The notes beneath the pieces were generated by a model, which saw nothing but the letters and a program-made list of their open reading frames with translations, was not told where the DNA came from and ran no database searches. The translations under genes and the position numbers were made by a program. A stretch of DNA of 64,000 bases from Flavobacteriales bacterium (GTDB lineage: Bacteria > Bacteroidota > Bacteroidia > Flavobacteriales_F > PHOS-HE28): assembly GCA_023382455.1 (NCBI GenBank), contig JAHDVX010000004.1, positions 17,922 to 81,921 of the forward strand, written 5' to 3'. This document shows, piece after piece, positions 7,591 through 16,026 of the stretch; position 1 is the first letter of the stretch; every line of letters begins with the position of its first letter.

Positions 7591-8707
7591 TGCCGGAAGT
7601 ACGCAACGCCTCGATCAGCCATTTGCGATCGGCATCCTGGTCCAACGATATGGTCTTCTCTGTCGAGCGCCGAATCTTGAGGTCAAGCGAATGATAGACC
7701 CCCTTCCTGTCCATAGGATCCACCTCCAGGGTAATGTCGAACGCCTCGTTGTCCCATTCCAAGTTCACAAGACCTTGAGGATTGGGATAGATGCTCGGGT
7801 TCTTGGTCAGGCTGTAGAACTCATCGATACACTTGGACAGCATATCGATCGCGGCGGGGTCATAGGCGCTACCATGTCCATCGAACCATCCCGGCTTCAG
7901 CGCCTTCAGGCTTTCCAGTTGCCACTGGATGTCCAAGGGTTCCAGAATGTTCAATTGCCCCACCGAGACAATGCTCTTGGGTGTATCGAACGAATTGAAC
8001 CGGATGCTGCCCGCGATCATCACCGGCTTCTTCGCCCCCTTGGGCTCCTCAGCGAAGGCTTCGAGGAAATCCGCGTAGAGGTCCGGGCTCACCGGACCAG
8101 CGAGCTTCTTCTTGCCGACCCTCAGCTCAAAGGTCATTTTTTCCTTGTTCAGGTCAATGATCTCGCCGAGGATGCGTGCATCCTTGGTATAGTCCTTGTC
8201 CTTGGAAAGGCCGACCAATAGCTTCTTCCTACCCTCCGGGGTGAACTTGGCTTTTTGCGGTGCCGATGGGGCGAATTCGACGAATTCATCAGCTTGCAAG
8301 GACGAGCCGAAGCGCTCCAGCAGCAATAGGATCTCGGCGGGCAGCACTTCGCTGGGATCCCCGCCAACCTCCATGGCATGAATGGCCTCGGTCAATTTAC
8401 GGGGCGCTTCCGTGAAGTAATCGTGGTACGGCGCTGGGAACAGGCCGGTATTGGGGCTGATCAATTCCGTTTGAGGCACCGCGCTTCCTTCGCCGATCGC
8501 GGTCAGTCCATAACTGATCCCCTTGTAGAAATTCTTGGGCACCCGCTTGCGTTCGGGGTGTTCCTGCAAGTAGAGCCATCGCGCTATCTCGTTATTGATC
8601 TTCTCCAAGGCTTGAAGGTCGTCCAGGAACTCGAATGGCAGCGTATGCTCCTTGAAGCGTTCCCCCACGAAACGGGGAGAATAGATCTTATCCCTGTGCT
8701 GCTCCAT
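7583..8707 (-). CDS. hypothetical protein, first gene of an unknown two-gene module
   Basis: This 374-aa soluble protein has no family I can name. The C-terminal third holds a conserved-looking block: LKALKPGWFDGHGSAYDP, then a helix ending in Phe-Tyr, then SIYPNPQGLVNLEW and ITLEVDP. I have an impression that this GW-DG-(P)-EW pattern recurs in proteins of mobile and defence regions, but I cannot verify it. The N-terminal part is acidic and helical with no transmembrane segments or signal peptide. It is separated from the DUF4391 gene by 74 bp, enough for its own promoter, and overlaps its partner by 8 bp. Confidence 0.72.
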   Translation of the reverse strand: MEQHRDKIYSPRFVGERFKEHTLPFEFLDDLQALEKINNEIARWLYLQEHPERKRVPKNFYKGISYGLTAIGEGSAVPQTELISPNTGLFPAPYHDYFTEAPRKLTEAIHAMEVGGDPSEVLPAEILLLLERFGSSLQADEFVEFAPSAPQKAKFTPEGRKKLLVGLSKDKDYTKDARILGEIIDLNKEKMTFELRVGKKKLAGPVSPDLYADFLEAFAEEPKGAKKPVMIAGSIRFNSFDTPKSIVSVGQLNILEPLDIQWQLESLKALKPGWFDGHGSAYDPAAIDMLSKCIDEFYSLTKNPSIYPNPQGLVNLEWDNEAFDITLEVDPMDRKGVYHSLDLKIRRSTEKTISLDQDADRKWLIEALRTSGIE

Positions 8708-8781
8708 GTTGCCGAAACGATATTACCAACTTCCGTGGTGCCTCTTCCGATCCGCGGGGTTAAATATCCTCAAGACCGTGC

Positions 8782-9546
8782 TCATTCCCGCCCAAGGGTC
8801 CTTCTCAGGGCCTCCTGCTCCGCACGCCGCTGCTGAATATCCGTGTTCACTGCCACCTGCTCGCGCAGGGGCAGGTCCTTGGTGGCCTTGGCCCGCAAGA
8901 CCTTGATCTCGGCTTCGAGTGCATCGATCCGTTGCAGGGTGGCGAGGTCCTCTGCGCTGCGCACGGCAGGGCGGTCGCGGAACACCCCCGTCTGTGCAGC
9001 GGCCCGGCATTGCACCACCGCCTGCATGTACCCGCCATAGAGGGTGCGGAGGTCGGTCTTGTCCAGCTGGGCAAAGCGCAAGGCCTGGTGGAAGGCCTGG
9101 GCCACTGCATCCGCGTAGAGCAGGGAGAGCACCGGCGTGTTCACGCTGGCCTCCAGGGTGCGCTTGCTGGCATCGTTCTGGTTGATGCGCTTGGTGCTTG
9201 CGTTCACCAGGTAGTTCTCCCGGTCGTACACAAAGAGCAGCACCGGATAGGGCACATACTTCTGCACCAGGTCGGCCACCTTGGTGCCGGTGCGCTCCAC
9301 CCGTTCAAGGCGTAGTTGCACCGCGAACACTTGCACCTCCTCGTAGCTGTAGGTATCGCTCGTGAAGGCAGGCACCTGAGCTGCCCGGATGCTGGCCAGC
9401 CAGTCCATTTGGTCGATACCCTCGTTCAGGAGCTTCTTTTCCGCTGCGGTGAGCGAAAAGTGCTTCAGGAAAAAGGCCTTGGTGAGCCTCTTCTGGATGA
9501 GGCAGCGCTCCGGCAGTTGCAGGATGTCTAGAATGAGCTGGCTCAC
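8782..9546 (-). CDS. DUF4391 domain protein
   Basis: This 254-aa protein fits the DUF4391 family, whose members accompany SNF2-like helicases and type III-like methyltransferases in defence operons. Visible features are the N-terminal LxLPxxCLIQKRLTKAFF segment, the central VQVFAVQLR and LVQKYVPYPVLLF strands, and a C-terminal coiled coil from about residue 205 (ATLQRIDALEAEIKVLR). No catalytic motif is apparent, so a bridging or adaptor role is likely. The start codon overlaps the end of the helicase gene by 4 bp (ATGA), showing that the two are translated as a unit. Confidence 0.8.
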   Translation of the reverse strand: MSQLILDILQLPERCLIQKRLTKAFFLKHFSLTAAEKKLLNEGIDQMDWLASIRAAQVPAFTSDTYSYEEVQVFAVQLRLERVERTGTKVADLVQKYVPYPVLLFVYDRENYLVNASTKRINQNDASKRTLEASVNTPVLSLLYADAVAQAFHQALRFAQLDKTDLRTLYGGYMQAVVQCRAAAQTGVFRDRPAVRSAEDLATLQRIDALEAEIKVLRAKATKDLPLREQVAVNTDIQQRRAEQEALRRTLGRE

Positions 9547-12500
9547 TTGATCACGAGGTAGGCCACCAGTTCCAGTTCACCGCTTTCCGCCAAACTCTTG
9601 GGTTGCAGGGTGGTGCCGCCCGGTGTGGCCAGTGAATCGAGCCCAACTTCCTCCTGCACCTCCACCACTTCGGCCATGGCCTTCTTCAGCAGCGCCCGGT
9701 AGGCCTCCATCTTCTTCCCGCCCCCGGTCTCCTTGTCGAAGGCCGCCACCAGCTTGGGCAGCACCTTGTCGTTGCCCATGCACAGCTTCCGGAAGTAGTC
9801 CAAGGCAGCACGGGTTTGGCGGGCGGTGAGCATATCGCTGCCATCGGCGCTCAGGTACACCAGGAAGTAGGGATAGAGGATGTTGTTGCGCAGACGCTCG
9901 GTGAAGGCGTTGGTAATGTCCTTGAGACAGAAAATCACGCCGGGCTTGATCGTCTCCAGGTTGCTCTGTACTACGGCATAGGAGGCCGGGGGGATGTTGT
10001 TGAGCGTTTCCAGCTCCGCGTCGGTGCTCTTCTCCAGGTCGATCTTGAAATCGTTGAAGGTGAGGTCGGTGATGGAGATGTTGCCATGGACGTCCTCCAT
10101 GTCCATCACCTGGTCCTGCAACTGCTTCAGCTGCCGTTTACGGTACTCCAGGTCCTGCATCTCCCGGCTGTTGCCGCTGATGATGTTGTCCTCGCCGGTG
10201 GCGGACACATCCAGCATCACCATGCGGCCTTGCACGCGTGCCACCAGGTCGATGAAGCTGTCCAGCTCCATGCTGGGGAAGAAGTTCACGAGCTGGATCT
10301 TCTCGTTCACCGAACCGATGCGGTCGATACGCCCAAAGCGCTGGATGATGCGCACCGGGTTCCAGTGGATGTCGTAGTTCACCAGATAGTCGCAGTCCTG
10401 CAGGTTCTGCCCCTCGCTGATGCAATCGGTGCAAATGAGCACATCGATGGCATTGGTCTCGTCGGGGAAGATCTCGTTGCGCTTCTTGCTCAGCGGACTG
10501 AAGTGGGTGAGGATGGTGTTCAGGTCCGCCTTGCACCCGGGCATGTTGGTCTTGTTGATGCCCGTGCCTGTGACCAGCGCACTGTAGAGCCCATACTCGG
10601 TGTATAGCCATTGTTCCAGCTCGCGATGCAGATAGGCGGCGGTGTCCGCGAACGCGGTGAAGACGATGACCTTCCTGTTGTTGTCGTTGATGGGCTGTGC
10701 GATCTTCTGCGCGATCATCTCCTTCAGCTTTTCCAGCTTGGCATCGCGGCTCACATCGATCAGCTTGATGCTGGCCATCAATTTGGTGAGCTTATCTCGA
10801 TCCAGCTTCAGGTCCTGTTTCCAGCGGATCAGGTCCAGGTCCTGGATCAGCACCTTGGTCTTTCCGCCCACGAGCAGGTCGCTCAGTTCGGTATCGTCCG
10901 GGTCGATGTCGGCGATCTCGATGTCATCACCCACCTCGCCGGTCTGGTGGTCCTCCAGCTGCTTCAGGTTCTTGTCGATCAGGTCCAGCAGGCTTTGGAT
11001 GGTGAGCTTGAAGGCGTGGATGGAGCTCTCCAGGCGCTTCAGCAGGTTCACCCGCATCAGGTAGATGAGGCTTTCCTCGCGATCCGCCTGCTTGAACACG
11101 GTACCGCGTTCGGTGAGCACGGCATACTTGGCCTCATAGGCCGGCTGCTTGTCCGGCCTGACGTACTGTAGCGGTTGGTAGTAGGCCAGGCTCAGCGTAC
11201 TGATCTCGTCGTAGATCTCCCCGATGTCCTTGAACTTGTTCTGGGTATCGATCTCCGGCTTCACGGTGATCGGTACCAGGCGTTCAGGGAACTTCCCGAT
11301 ATCCGCCATGTCGTAGTACTTCTCGATGTGCTTGCGCGAGCGTGCGATCGTGAGCATGTCGAGGATCTTGAAGTAGGCCCCGTCCAAGTCGTCCAGCAGG
11401 GTCTGCACCTTCAGTTTGTCCGGGTCGGTGTCCCGGTACCACTTGGTGAACTTGCGCTGGGCCTCGCGCATGATCTGCGCGATGCTATCCAGGCCATGGG
11501 GTCGAAAGGCACGGTCGTCGCCCTCGGTGATGAAGGCCACCTGGTTCTTCAGGTCGTTCATCTTGTTGTTCACCGGGGTGGCGCTGAGCATGAGGACCTT
11601 GGTGCGCACGTTGGCCCGGATCACGTCGTTCATCAGGCGCTTGTAGCGCGTCATGCCCTCGCGCCGCTGGGGGTTGTTGCGGAAGTTGTGGCTCTCATCG
11701 ATCACCACCAGGTCGTAGTTCCCCCAGTTGATCATCTCCAGATCGATGTCGCCGCTCTTGCCCTTGTCGCGGCTTAGATCGGTGTGGTTCAGCACATCGT
11801 AGTTGAAGCGGTCGTGCGCGAGGATGTTGCGCCGGTCGTTAAGCTGGTAGATGGTCCAGTTTTCCCGCAGCTTCTTGGGGGCTAACACCAGGATGCGATC
11901 GTTGCGCAGCTGGTAGTACTTCATGACGGCCAGCGCTTCGAAGGTCTTGCCCAAGCCCACGCTGTCCGCAATGATGCACCCGCCATAGGTCTCGATCTTC
12001 TGGATGGCGCCGATCACGGCGTCCTTCTGGAAGTTGTAGAGCATGTGCCAGATGCGGGAATCCTTCAAGCCCACCTGTTTGAGCTTCTGGTCGGCCCGCT
12101 CACTGATGGTGGAGTAGTGGAAGATCTCCCGGATGCAGTACTTGTAGATGGATTCCCCGCTGTTGCTCTTCACACCCAACTGCAGGAGCTCGGTCACCTT
12201 GTCGTTGAGCACTTCGCGGCTGTTGTTCCAGGCATGGCTGAAGAGTGCGAGGTACTGTTCGCTGCCTTGTTCAAAGGCGCTCACAAGCACCGGTGCCGGG
12301 CTGCTCGCCTTGCCCAGCCCCACGGCGTCCAAGTTGGCCGGAGTAAGCAGGAACGTCTTCAACAGATCGCCGGTCTGCACCAGGAGCAAGTTCTGGTTGG
12401 CCACGCCCCCCTTGCGGACCTGGAACTTGTCTTCCAACAGCCCCAGAACTTGTTGGATGCGATACCGGCGGTCCAGCTCAAGGTTGAGCGGTGCTTCCTT

Positions 12501-12725
12501 CGCGTCCTGGATCAACTGGAACGGCACATCCTCGAAGCTGTCGCTCAACAAGACCTTCACGCTCGCTGCGCCCTTGAGCGTTCCGATCAGCTCGAACAAG
12601 GCAAAGGCGGTGAAATAGTTGCAGGCCAAATAGACCTTGGAATTGGCCGTTATCGCGCTCTTGAGCTCGTCGAGCAGCAGGGTGGAACGGTTGTCGATGA
12701 TTTGCATGGTGCGGCCCAATGGCAT
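9543..12725 (-). CDS. SNF2-family helicase with N-terminal phospholipase D-like domain
   Basis: This protein of about 1060 aa begins with a PLD-like fold (roughly residues 15-170: KVYLACNYFTAFALFE and VKVLLSD are typical) followed by a complete SNF2/DEAD ATPase: GLGKT Walker A near residue 260, VIDESHNFRN motif II, MLSATPVNN motif III, and C-terminal lobe motifs around ISEGQNLQDCDYLVNYD and QRFGRIDRIGS. Such proteins translocate on DNA and serve in anti-phage operons beside DUF4391 and Mod/Res. I chose ATG 12725 (MPLGRT), which follows AAGGAGG; a GTG start at 12755 and an ATG at 12707 are alternatives. It heads the restriction operon. Confidence 0.88.
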   Translation of the reverse strand: MPLGRTMQIIDNRSTLLLDELKSAITANSKVYLACNYFTAFALFELIGTLKGAASVKVLLSDSFEDVPFQLIQDAKEAPLNLELDRRYRIQQVLGLLEDKFQVRKGGVANQNLLLVQTGDLLKTFLLTPANLDAVGLGKASSPAPVLVSAFEQGSEQYLALFSHAWNNSREVLNDKVTELLQLGVKSNSGESIYKYCIREIFHYSTISERADQKLKQVGLKDSRIWHMLYNFQKDAVIGAIQKIETYGGCIIADSVGLGKTFEALAVMKYYQLRNDRILVLAPKKLRENWTIYQLNDRRNILAHDRFNYDVLNHTDLSRDKGKSGDIDLEMINWGNYDLVVIDESHNFRNNPQRREGMTRYKRLMNDVIRANVRTKVLMLSATPVNNKMNDLKNQVAFITEGDDRAFRPHGLDSIAQIMREAQRKFTKWYRDTDPDKLKVQTLLDDLDGAYFKILDMLTIARSRKHIEKYYDMADIGKFPERLVPITVKPEIDTQNKFKDIGEIYDEISTLSLAYYQPLQYVRPDKQPAYEAKYAVLTERGTVFKQADREESLIYLMRVNLLKRLESSIHAFKLTIQSLLDLIDKNLKQLEDHQTGEVGDDIEIADIDPDDTELSDLLVGGKTKVLIQDLDLIRWKQDLKLDRDKLTKLMASIKLIDVSRDAKLEKLKEMIAQKIAQPINDNNRKVIVFTAFADTAAYLHRELEQWLYTEYGLYSALVTGTGINKTNMPGCKADLNTILTHFSPLSKKRNEIFPDETNAIDVLICTDCISEGQNLQDCDYLVNYDIHWNPVRIIQRFGRIDRIGSVNEKIQLVNFFPSMELDSFIDLVARVQGRMVMLDVSATGEDNIISGNSREMQDLEYRKRQLKQLQDQVMDMEDVHGNISITDLTFNDFKIDLEKSTDAELETLNNIPPASYAVVQSNLETIKPGVIFCLKDITNAFTERLRNNILYPYFLVYLSADGSDMLTARQTRAALDYFRKLCMGNDKVLPKLVAAFDKETGGGKKMEAYRALLKKAMAEVVEVQEEVGLDSLATPGGTTLQPKSLAESGELELVAYLVIK

Positions 12726-12863
12726 TTGTTCAGTGCCCTCCTTCTTGTCAGCCACGGGCCGAAGACCACGGCAGGCAGGTTGCGGCGATATTTTTTGGGG
12801 ACCACCGGTCCATGATACGTGGTCCTAGGCGCGTGAAAATAGGAGCGGAATCGGGAAAGGGCC

Positions 12864-12880
12864 AATTGAGGTAAGGATTC
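12864..12880 (+). repeat. right 17-bp direct repeat bracketing the defence operon
   Basis: AATTGAGGTAAGGATTC, 15 of 17 identical to 234-250 and in the same orientation. It lies about 110-140 bp upstream of the helicase start, so the two copies frame exactly the helicase-to-Res gene set. Between this repeat and the helicase I see no other gene. Confidence 0.3.
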
Positions 12881-12928
12881 AATTCGCCAATAGCCCGCAC
12901 GGATCAAGCGGACATCAGCCAAGCCAAC

Positions 12929-13090
12929 TCACCACTCATCCCGCATACGCCTTACCTCCTCCAAAGCCCATTGGTCCATGCCGGGGATGGTGCCAGCGAA
13001 CTTCCGCACGTCGGGCAGCTGGCGCTTGGGCTTCGTGGGCACGCTCTTGCGGCCCACTCGTATCGGGTTATCGGAATCCTTGGTCGACAT
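12929..13090 (-). CDS. 53-aa ORF, antitoxin-like, apparently orphan
   Basis: This short ORF (53 aa) starts 24 bp after the DinD stop. It is basic at the N-terminus (VGRKSVPTKPKRQLP) and ends with KFAGTIPGMDQWALEEVRRM, a compact pattern that reminds me of the C-terminal binding tails of small type II antitoxins. No matching toxin gene follows; the next 200 bp are non-coding before the helicase. It could be an orphan antitoxin, the remnant of a decayed toxin-antitoxin pair, or a DinD partner. The codon use resembles that of real genes nearby, and its length hides it from simple ORF cut-offs. Confidence 0.5.
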   Translation of the reverse strand: MSTKDSDNPIRVGRKSVPTKPKRQLPDVRKFAGTIPGMDQWALEEVRRMRDEW

Positions 13091-13114
13091 GGCTTGCGCA
13101 ATCCACCAGTCACG

Positions 13115-14005
13115 TCATTCAGCTGCGCTTCCTTCCTCACCCTTCAGGCCGCGCGCATCGCGTTTGTCCAGCTTTAGCTTGGGCTTGGCCTGCTTCAGGC
13201 GCTTCTCCACCTTCTTGATGTGCTCTGCTGGCGGGATGTTTTCCGGCAAGGTTCCGCCGATGCGTCGGATAGCGTCGCGCACTTCCCGGCCCACTTCCTC
13301 GTGGGTGCGTATGGCCTGTTGCTCGGTGTGGACGCCTTCACGGGCCAGCTTGTCGCGCGTCTGCGTCATGCGGAACTGGTTGGCCGCAAGCTCGGTGGCA
13401 TTCATGCGGTCCAGCAGGTTTTCCTTTTCGGCTATGCCCTTGCGCCGTTTGATCTGCTCGTTGCCGATACCGCCATAGAGGCCCTTGTAGCCCGCATCAT
13501 GGAAGATGCCGAACATGCGGCCATGTACTCCAGCCTGTTGCGCTGCCCCGCTTAGGGCCTTGAACTCTTCGGCAGTCTGCTTGCGGATCTCCAACCTTTC
13601 TTTGTCGGCGGCCAATTGGTCGGTGATCTCTTGGCGGCGTGCCTGAACGATGAAGTACTGTTGCGCCAAGGCTATCTCCGGTTTGCGCGGGTCGCCGTTG
13701 ATGGCAATGAGGTAGCAGGCAAAGCGGGAGAGGTGGAAGTCGTCCACCACTTGCACGGCACCCTTGCCGCCGGTTATCGGTTTGCCGGCGCCGGCAAAGT
13801 GATTAAGTGGCTGATTGCCAGACTCCTCACAGGATGCCATGGCCCGCTTTATGGCCTGTTGGAAACGGCGCCACTGATCGTAGCCCATCAGGGGTTGCAG
13901 GTCGCGGGCACTCCAGTATTCGGCACCGTATGCGTTCACCTGTTTCAGGCTTTCGAAATCGGCAGATGGGCTGCCCGGGGGACTGCTCAGTTCTTCGGTA
14001 GTCAT
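13115..14005 (-). CDS. dinD: DinD-like DNA-damage-inducible protein
   Basis: This 296-aa protein matches the DinD family. Near the N-terminus it has the family hallmarks GAEYWSARDLQPLMGYDQW, the segment CEESGNQPLNHF, and LSRFACYLIAINGDPRKPEIA, followed by AQQYFIVQARRQE and a long helical tail. E. coli DinD is SOS-induced and inhibits RecA filaments. I start at ATG 14005 (MTTEELSS); a longer reading to 14209 adds 68 residues of Arg/Pro-rich nonsense. No LexA box is obvious upstream, but Bacteroidota LexA sites vary. It stands at the upstream edge of the defence island and points the same way. Confidence 0.88.
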   Translation of the reverse strand: MTTEELSSPPGSPSADFESLKQVNAYGAEYWSARDLQPLMGYDQWRRFQQAIKRAMASCEESGNQPLNHFAGAGKPITGGKGAVQVVDDFHLSRFACYLIAINGDPRKPEIALAQQYFIVQARRQEITDQLAADKERLEIRKQTAEEFKALSGAAQQAGVHGRMFGIFHDAGYKGLYGGIGNEQIKRRKGIAEKENLLDRMNATELAANQFRMTQTRDKLAREGVHTEQQAIRTHEEVGREVRDAIRRIGGTLPENIPPAEHIKKVEKRLKQAKPKLKLDKRDARGLKGEEGSAAE

Positions 14006-14290
14006 GACTTTATGAAGATAGCCTTTTCCGGGATCGTGGCTTGGATGCCCGAAGCCGGAAATGCCATGTTCCTGCTGGCCTGCGTTGCGTGAGCGATGGC
14101 AGCGGCGGCCCGGTGTGGCGCCGTGCCAACAGCGCACGGAGCGAGGAGGCTGCGAGGGACGAGCAGACCCCGGAGCCCGATGCGATGCGGCACGGCACAA
14201 GCCGGCCACAGCGGACAGCGCGACCCTGCGCGCGGCTTGGCGGGTGGGAGAGGGGCACGCCCTACACCCTACGAACCCCGAACCACGCCA

Positions 14291-15901
14291 CTACGCACTA
14301 CCCACCGGATCATACATGTACCCCTTCACCGCTGCGGCCAGGTCTTCCGGCTTGGGTTCCGTGGCCAGGCCCGCGCGGTAGGCCTCCTCGGCGATGGCGG
14401 TGCCGATGGCGCGGGAGATGGCGCGGATGGCGGGGAGGCGCGGGTAGAGGGCGCCGTGCCGCAGGTCGGCTTCCTCCACGCTGTGGGCCAGGGTGCGCGC
14501 GGCGAGGAGGAACATGGCGTCGGTGATGTGGCGTGCGCCGGAGACGAGAGCGCCGAGACCGATGCCGGGGAAGATGTACGCGTTGTTGCCCTGTCCGGGG
14601 CGGAATTCCCGGCCTTCGTAGTGCACCGGTGCGAAGGGACTGCCGCTGGTGAAGACGGCGCGGCCGCCGCTCCAGGTGTAGGCCTCCTCGGCGGTGCACT
14701 CGGCGCGGCTGGTGGGGTTGCTGAGGGCGAAGATGACGGGGCGCTCGTTGAGGGCGGCCATCTTTTCGATCACGGCCTGGTTGAAGGTGCCGGGGCTGCC
14801 GGTGGCGCCGATGAGCACGTGGGGGCGCACGGCATCCAGCGCGTCCATGAAGGGCATGGGCGGCAGGGGCTGGGCGAAGCGGCGCTTGTGGTCGTTGAGG
14901 TCGGTGCGGCCTTCCACGATGAGGCCCTTGCTGTCCACGAAGCAGAGGCGGGCGCGGGCTTCCTCGGGGGTGAGGCCCTCCCCGATGAAGGCGGAGCGCA
15001 TGAGGTCGGCGATGCCGGTGGCGGCGGAGCCCGCGCCGAGGAAGAGTACGCGCAGGTCCTTGAAGGGGATGCCGGTGATGCGGGTGGAGGCGTGGATGCC
15101 GGCGAGGGCCACGGCGGCGGTGCCCTGGATGTCGTCGTTGAAGCAGCAGGCGCGGTCGCGGTATTTCTCCAACAGCGTGTAGGCGTTGGGGGTGGAAAAG
15201 TCCTCGAACTGGATCAGGGTCTTGGGGAAGCGGGCCTGCACTGCGGTGATGAACTCGTCCACCAGCTGGAAGTAGGCTTCGCCGGTGAGGCGCGGCTGGG
15301 GCCAGCCGAGGTAGTAGGGGTCGCTGCGCAGGGCCTCGTTGCCGGTGCCCACGTCGAGGGTGATGGGCATGCACTGGTGCGGCCGGATGCCGGCGGCGGC
15401 GGTGTAGATGGCGAGCTTGCCGATGGGGATGCCCATGCCGTTGGCGCCGAGGTCGCCCAGGCCCAGGATGCGCTGCCCGTCGGTGACCACGATCACGCGG
15501 ACGTCGTCCTCCGGCCAGTTGGCGAGCACTTCGGCGATGCGGCCGCGGTGGTCGGGCGTGATGTAGCAGCCCTTGGGCCGGCGGAAGATGTGCGCGAATT
15601 CCTGGCAGGCCTGGCCCACGGTGGGGGTGTAGATCAGGGGCATGATCTGCTCGATGTGGCGGATCACCACGGCGTAGAAGAGGCGCTCGTTGCGGTCCTG
15701 CAGGGAGTTGAGCAGGATGTAGCGCTCCAGGTCGTTCTCCTTGCGGCGCAGGCCCTCCATCACGCGGTCCACCTGCTGCTGTTGGGTGGCCACGGCGTAG
15801 GGCAGTAGGCCCTCCAGTCCGAGGGATCGGCGTTCCTCACGGGTGAATTCCACGGAGCGGTTGATGGCGCCGTCGAGGAGGATGTCGCGTCCTTTTTTCA
15901 T
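14291..15901 (-). CDS. maeA: NAD(P)-dependent malic enzyme
   Basis: This 536-aa enzyme oxidatively decarboxylates malate to pyruvate. Family features include the malic N-terminal block LIYTPTVGQACQEF, VTDGQRILGLGDLGANGMG with the dinucleotide region, the metal site FEDFSTPN and CFNDDIQGTA, and the C-terminal Rossmann motif FLGAGSAATGI. It is of the large MaeA/SfcA type. The start is ATG 15901 (MKKGRD); the open frame continues 238 codons upstream only as an antisense shadow of the DUF2207 gene and an intergenic repeat. The gene is monocistronic; a TACCTTTC box lies 11 bp upstream of the ATG. The 285 bp between it and DinD hold nothing I can identify. Confidence 0.95.
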   Translation of the reverse strand: MKKGRDILLDGAINRSVEFTREERRSLGLEGLLPYAVATQQQQVDRVMEGLRRKENDLERYILLNSLQDRNERLFYAVVIRHIEQIMPLIYTPTVGQACQEFAHIFRRPKGCYITPDHRGRIAEVLANWPEDDVRVIVVTDGQRILGLGDLGANGMGIPIGKLAIYTAAAGIRPHQCMPITLDVGTGNEALRSDPYYLGWPQPRLTGEAYFQLVDEFITAVQARFPKTLIQFEDFSTPNAYTLLEKYRDRACCFNDDIQGTAAVALAGIHASTRITGIPFKDLRVLFLGAGSAATGIADLMRSAFIGEGLTPEEARARLCFVDSKGLIVEGRTDLNDHKRRFAQPLPPMPFMDALDAVRPHVLIGATGSPGTFNQAVIEKMAALNERPVIFALSNPTSRAECTAEEAYTWSGGRAVFTSGSPFAPVHYEGREFRPGQGNNAYIFPGIGLGALVSGARHITDAMFLLAARTLAHSVEEADLRHGALYPRLPAIRAISRAIGTAIAEEAYRAGLATEPKPEDLAAAVKGYMYDPVGSA

Positions 15902-15959
15902 GGATGATCGGCGAAAGGTACCGGAGATCAGGTGCGAAGGTCCGTGGGGCTCGGGTATT

Positions 15960-16019
15960 AGAAGCAGGGTGGATGACCCTTGGAATTTCATCCGTGTCCA
16001 TCCGTGTTCATCCGTGGTG
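15960..16019 (+). repeat. GTGTCCATC-type dispersed repeat, copy 1
   Basis: The stretch AGCAGGGTGGATGACCC and the following ATCCGTGTCCATCCGTGTTCATCCGTGGT match 19911-19968 closely and 18349-18378 in the core. It fills the space between the malic enzyme gene and the DUF2207 gene. Similar ATCCGTGTCCATC strings are common intergenic repeats in environmental bacteria. Confidence 0.7.
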
Positions 16020-16026
16020 GAAAGCC

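Noticed and set aside
12650-12922. 90-codon ORF upstream of the helicase as a toxin partner of the 53-aa ORF
   Set aside because: It overlaps the helicase start in another frame and shows no PIN, RelE or other toxin signature.
14096-15808. 570-codon open frame opposite the malic enzyme gene
   Set aside because: Gly/Ala/Asp-rich shadow with no motif; the malic enzyme on the other strand is unambiguous.
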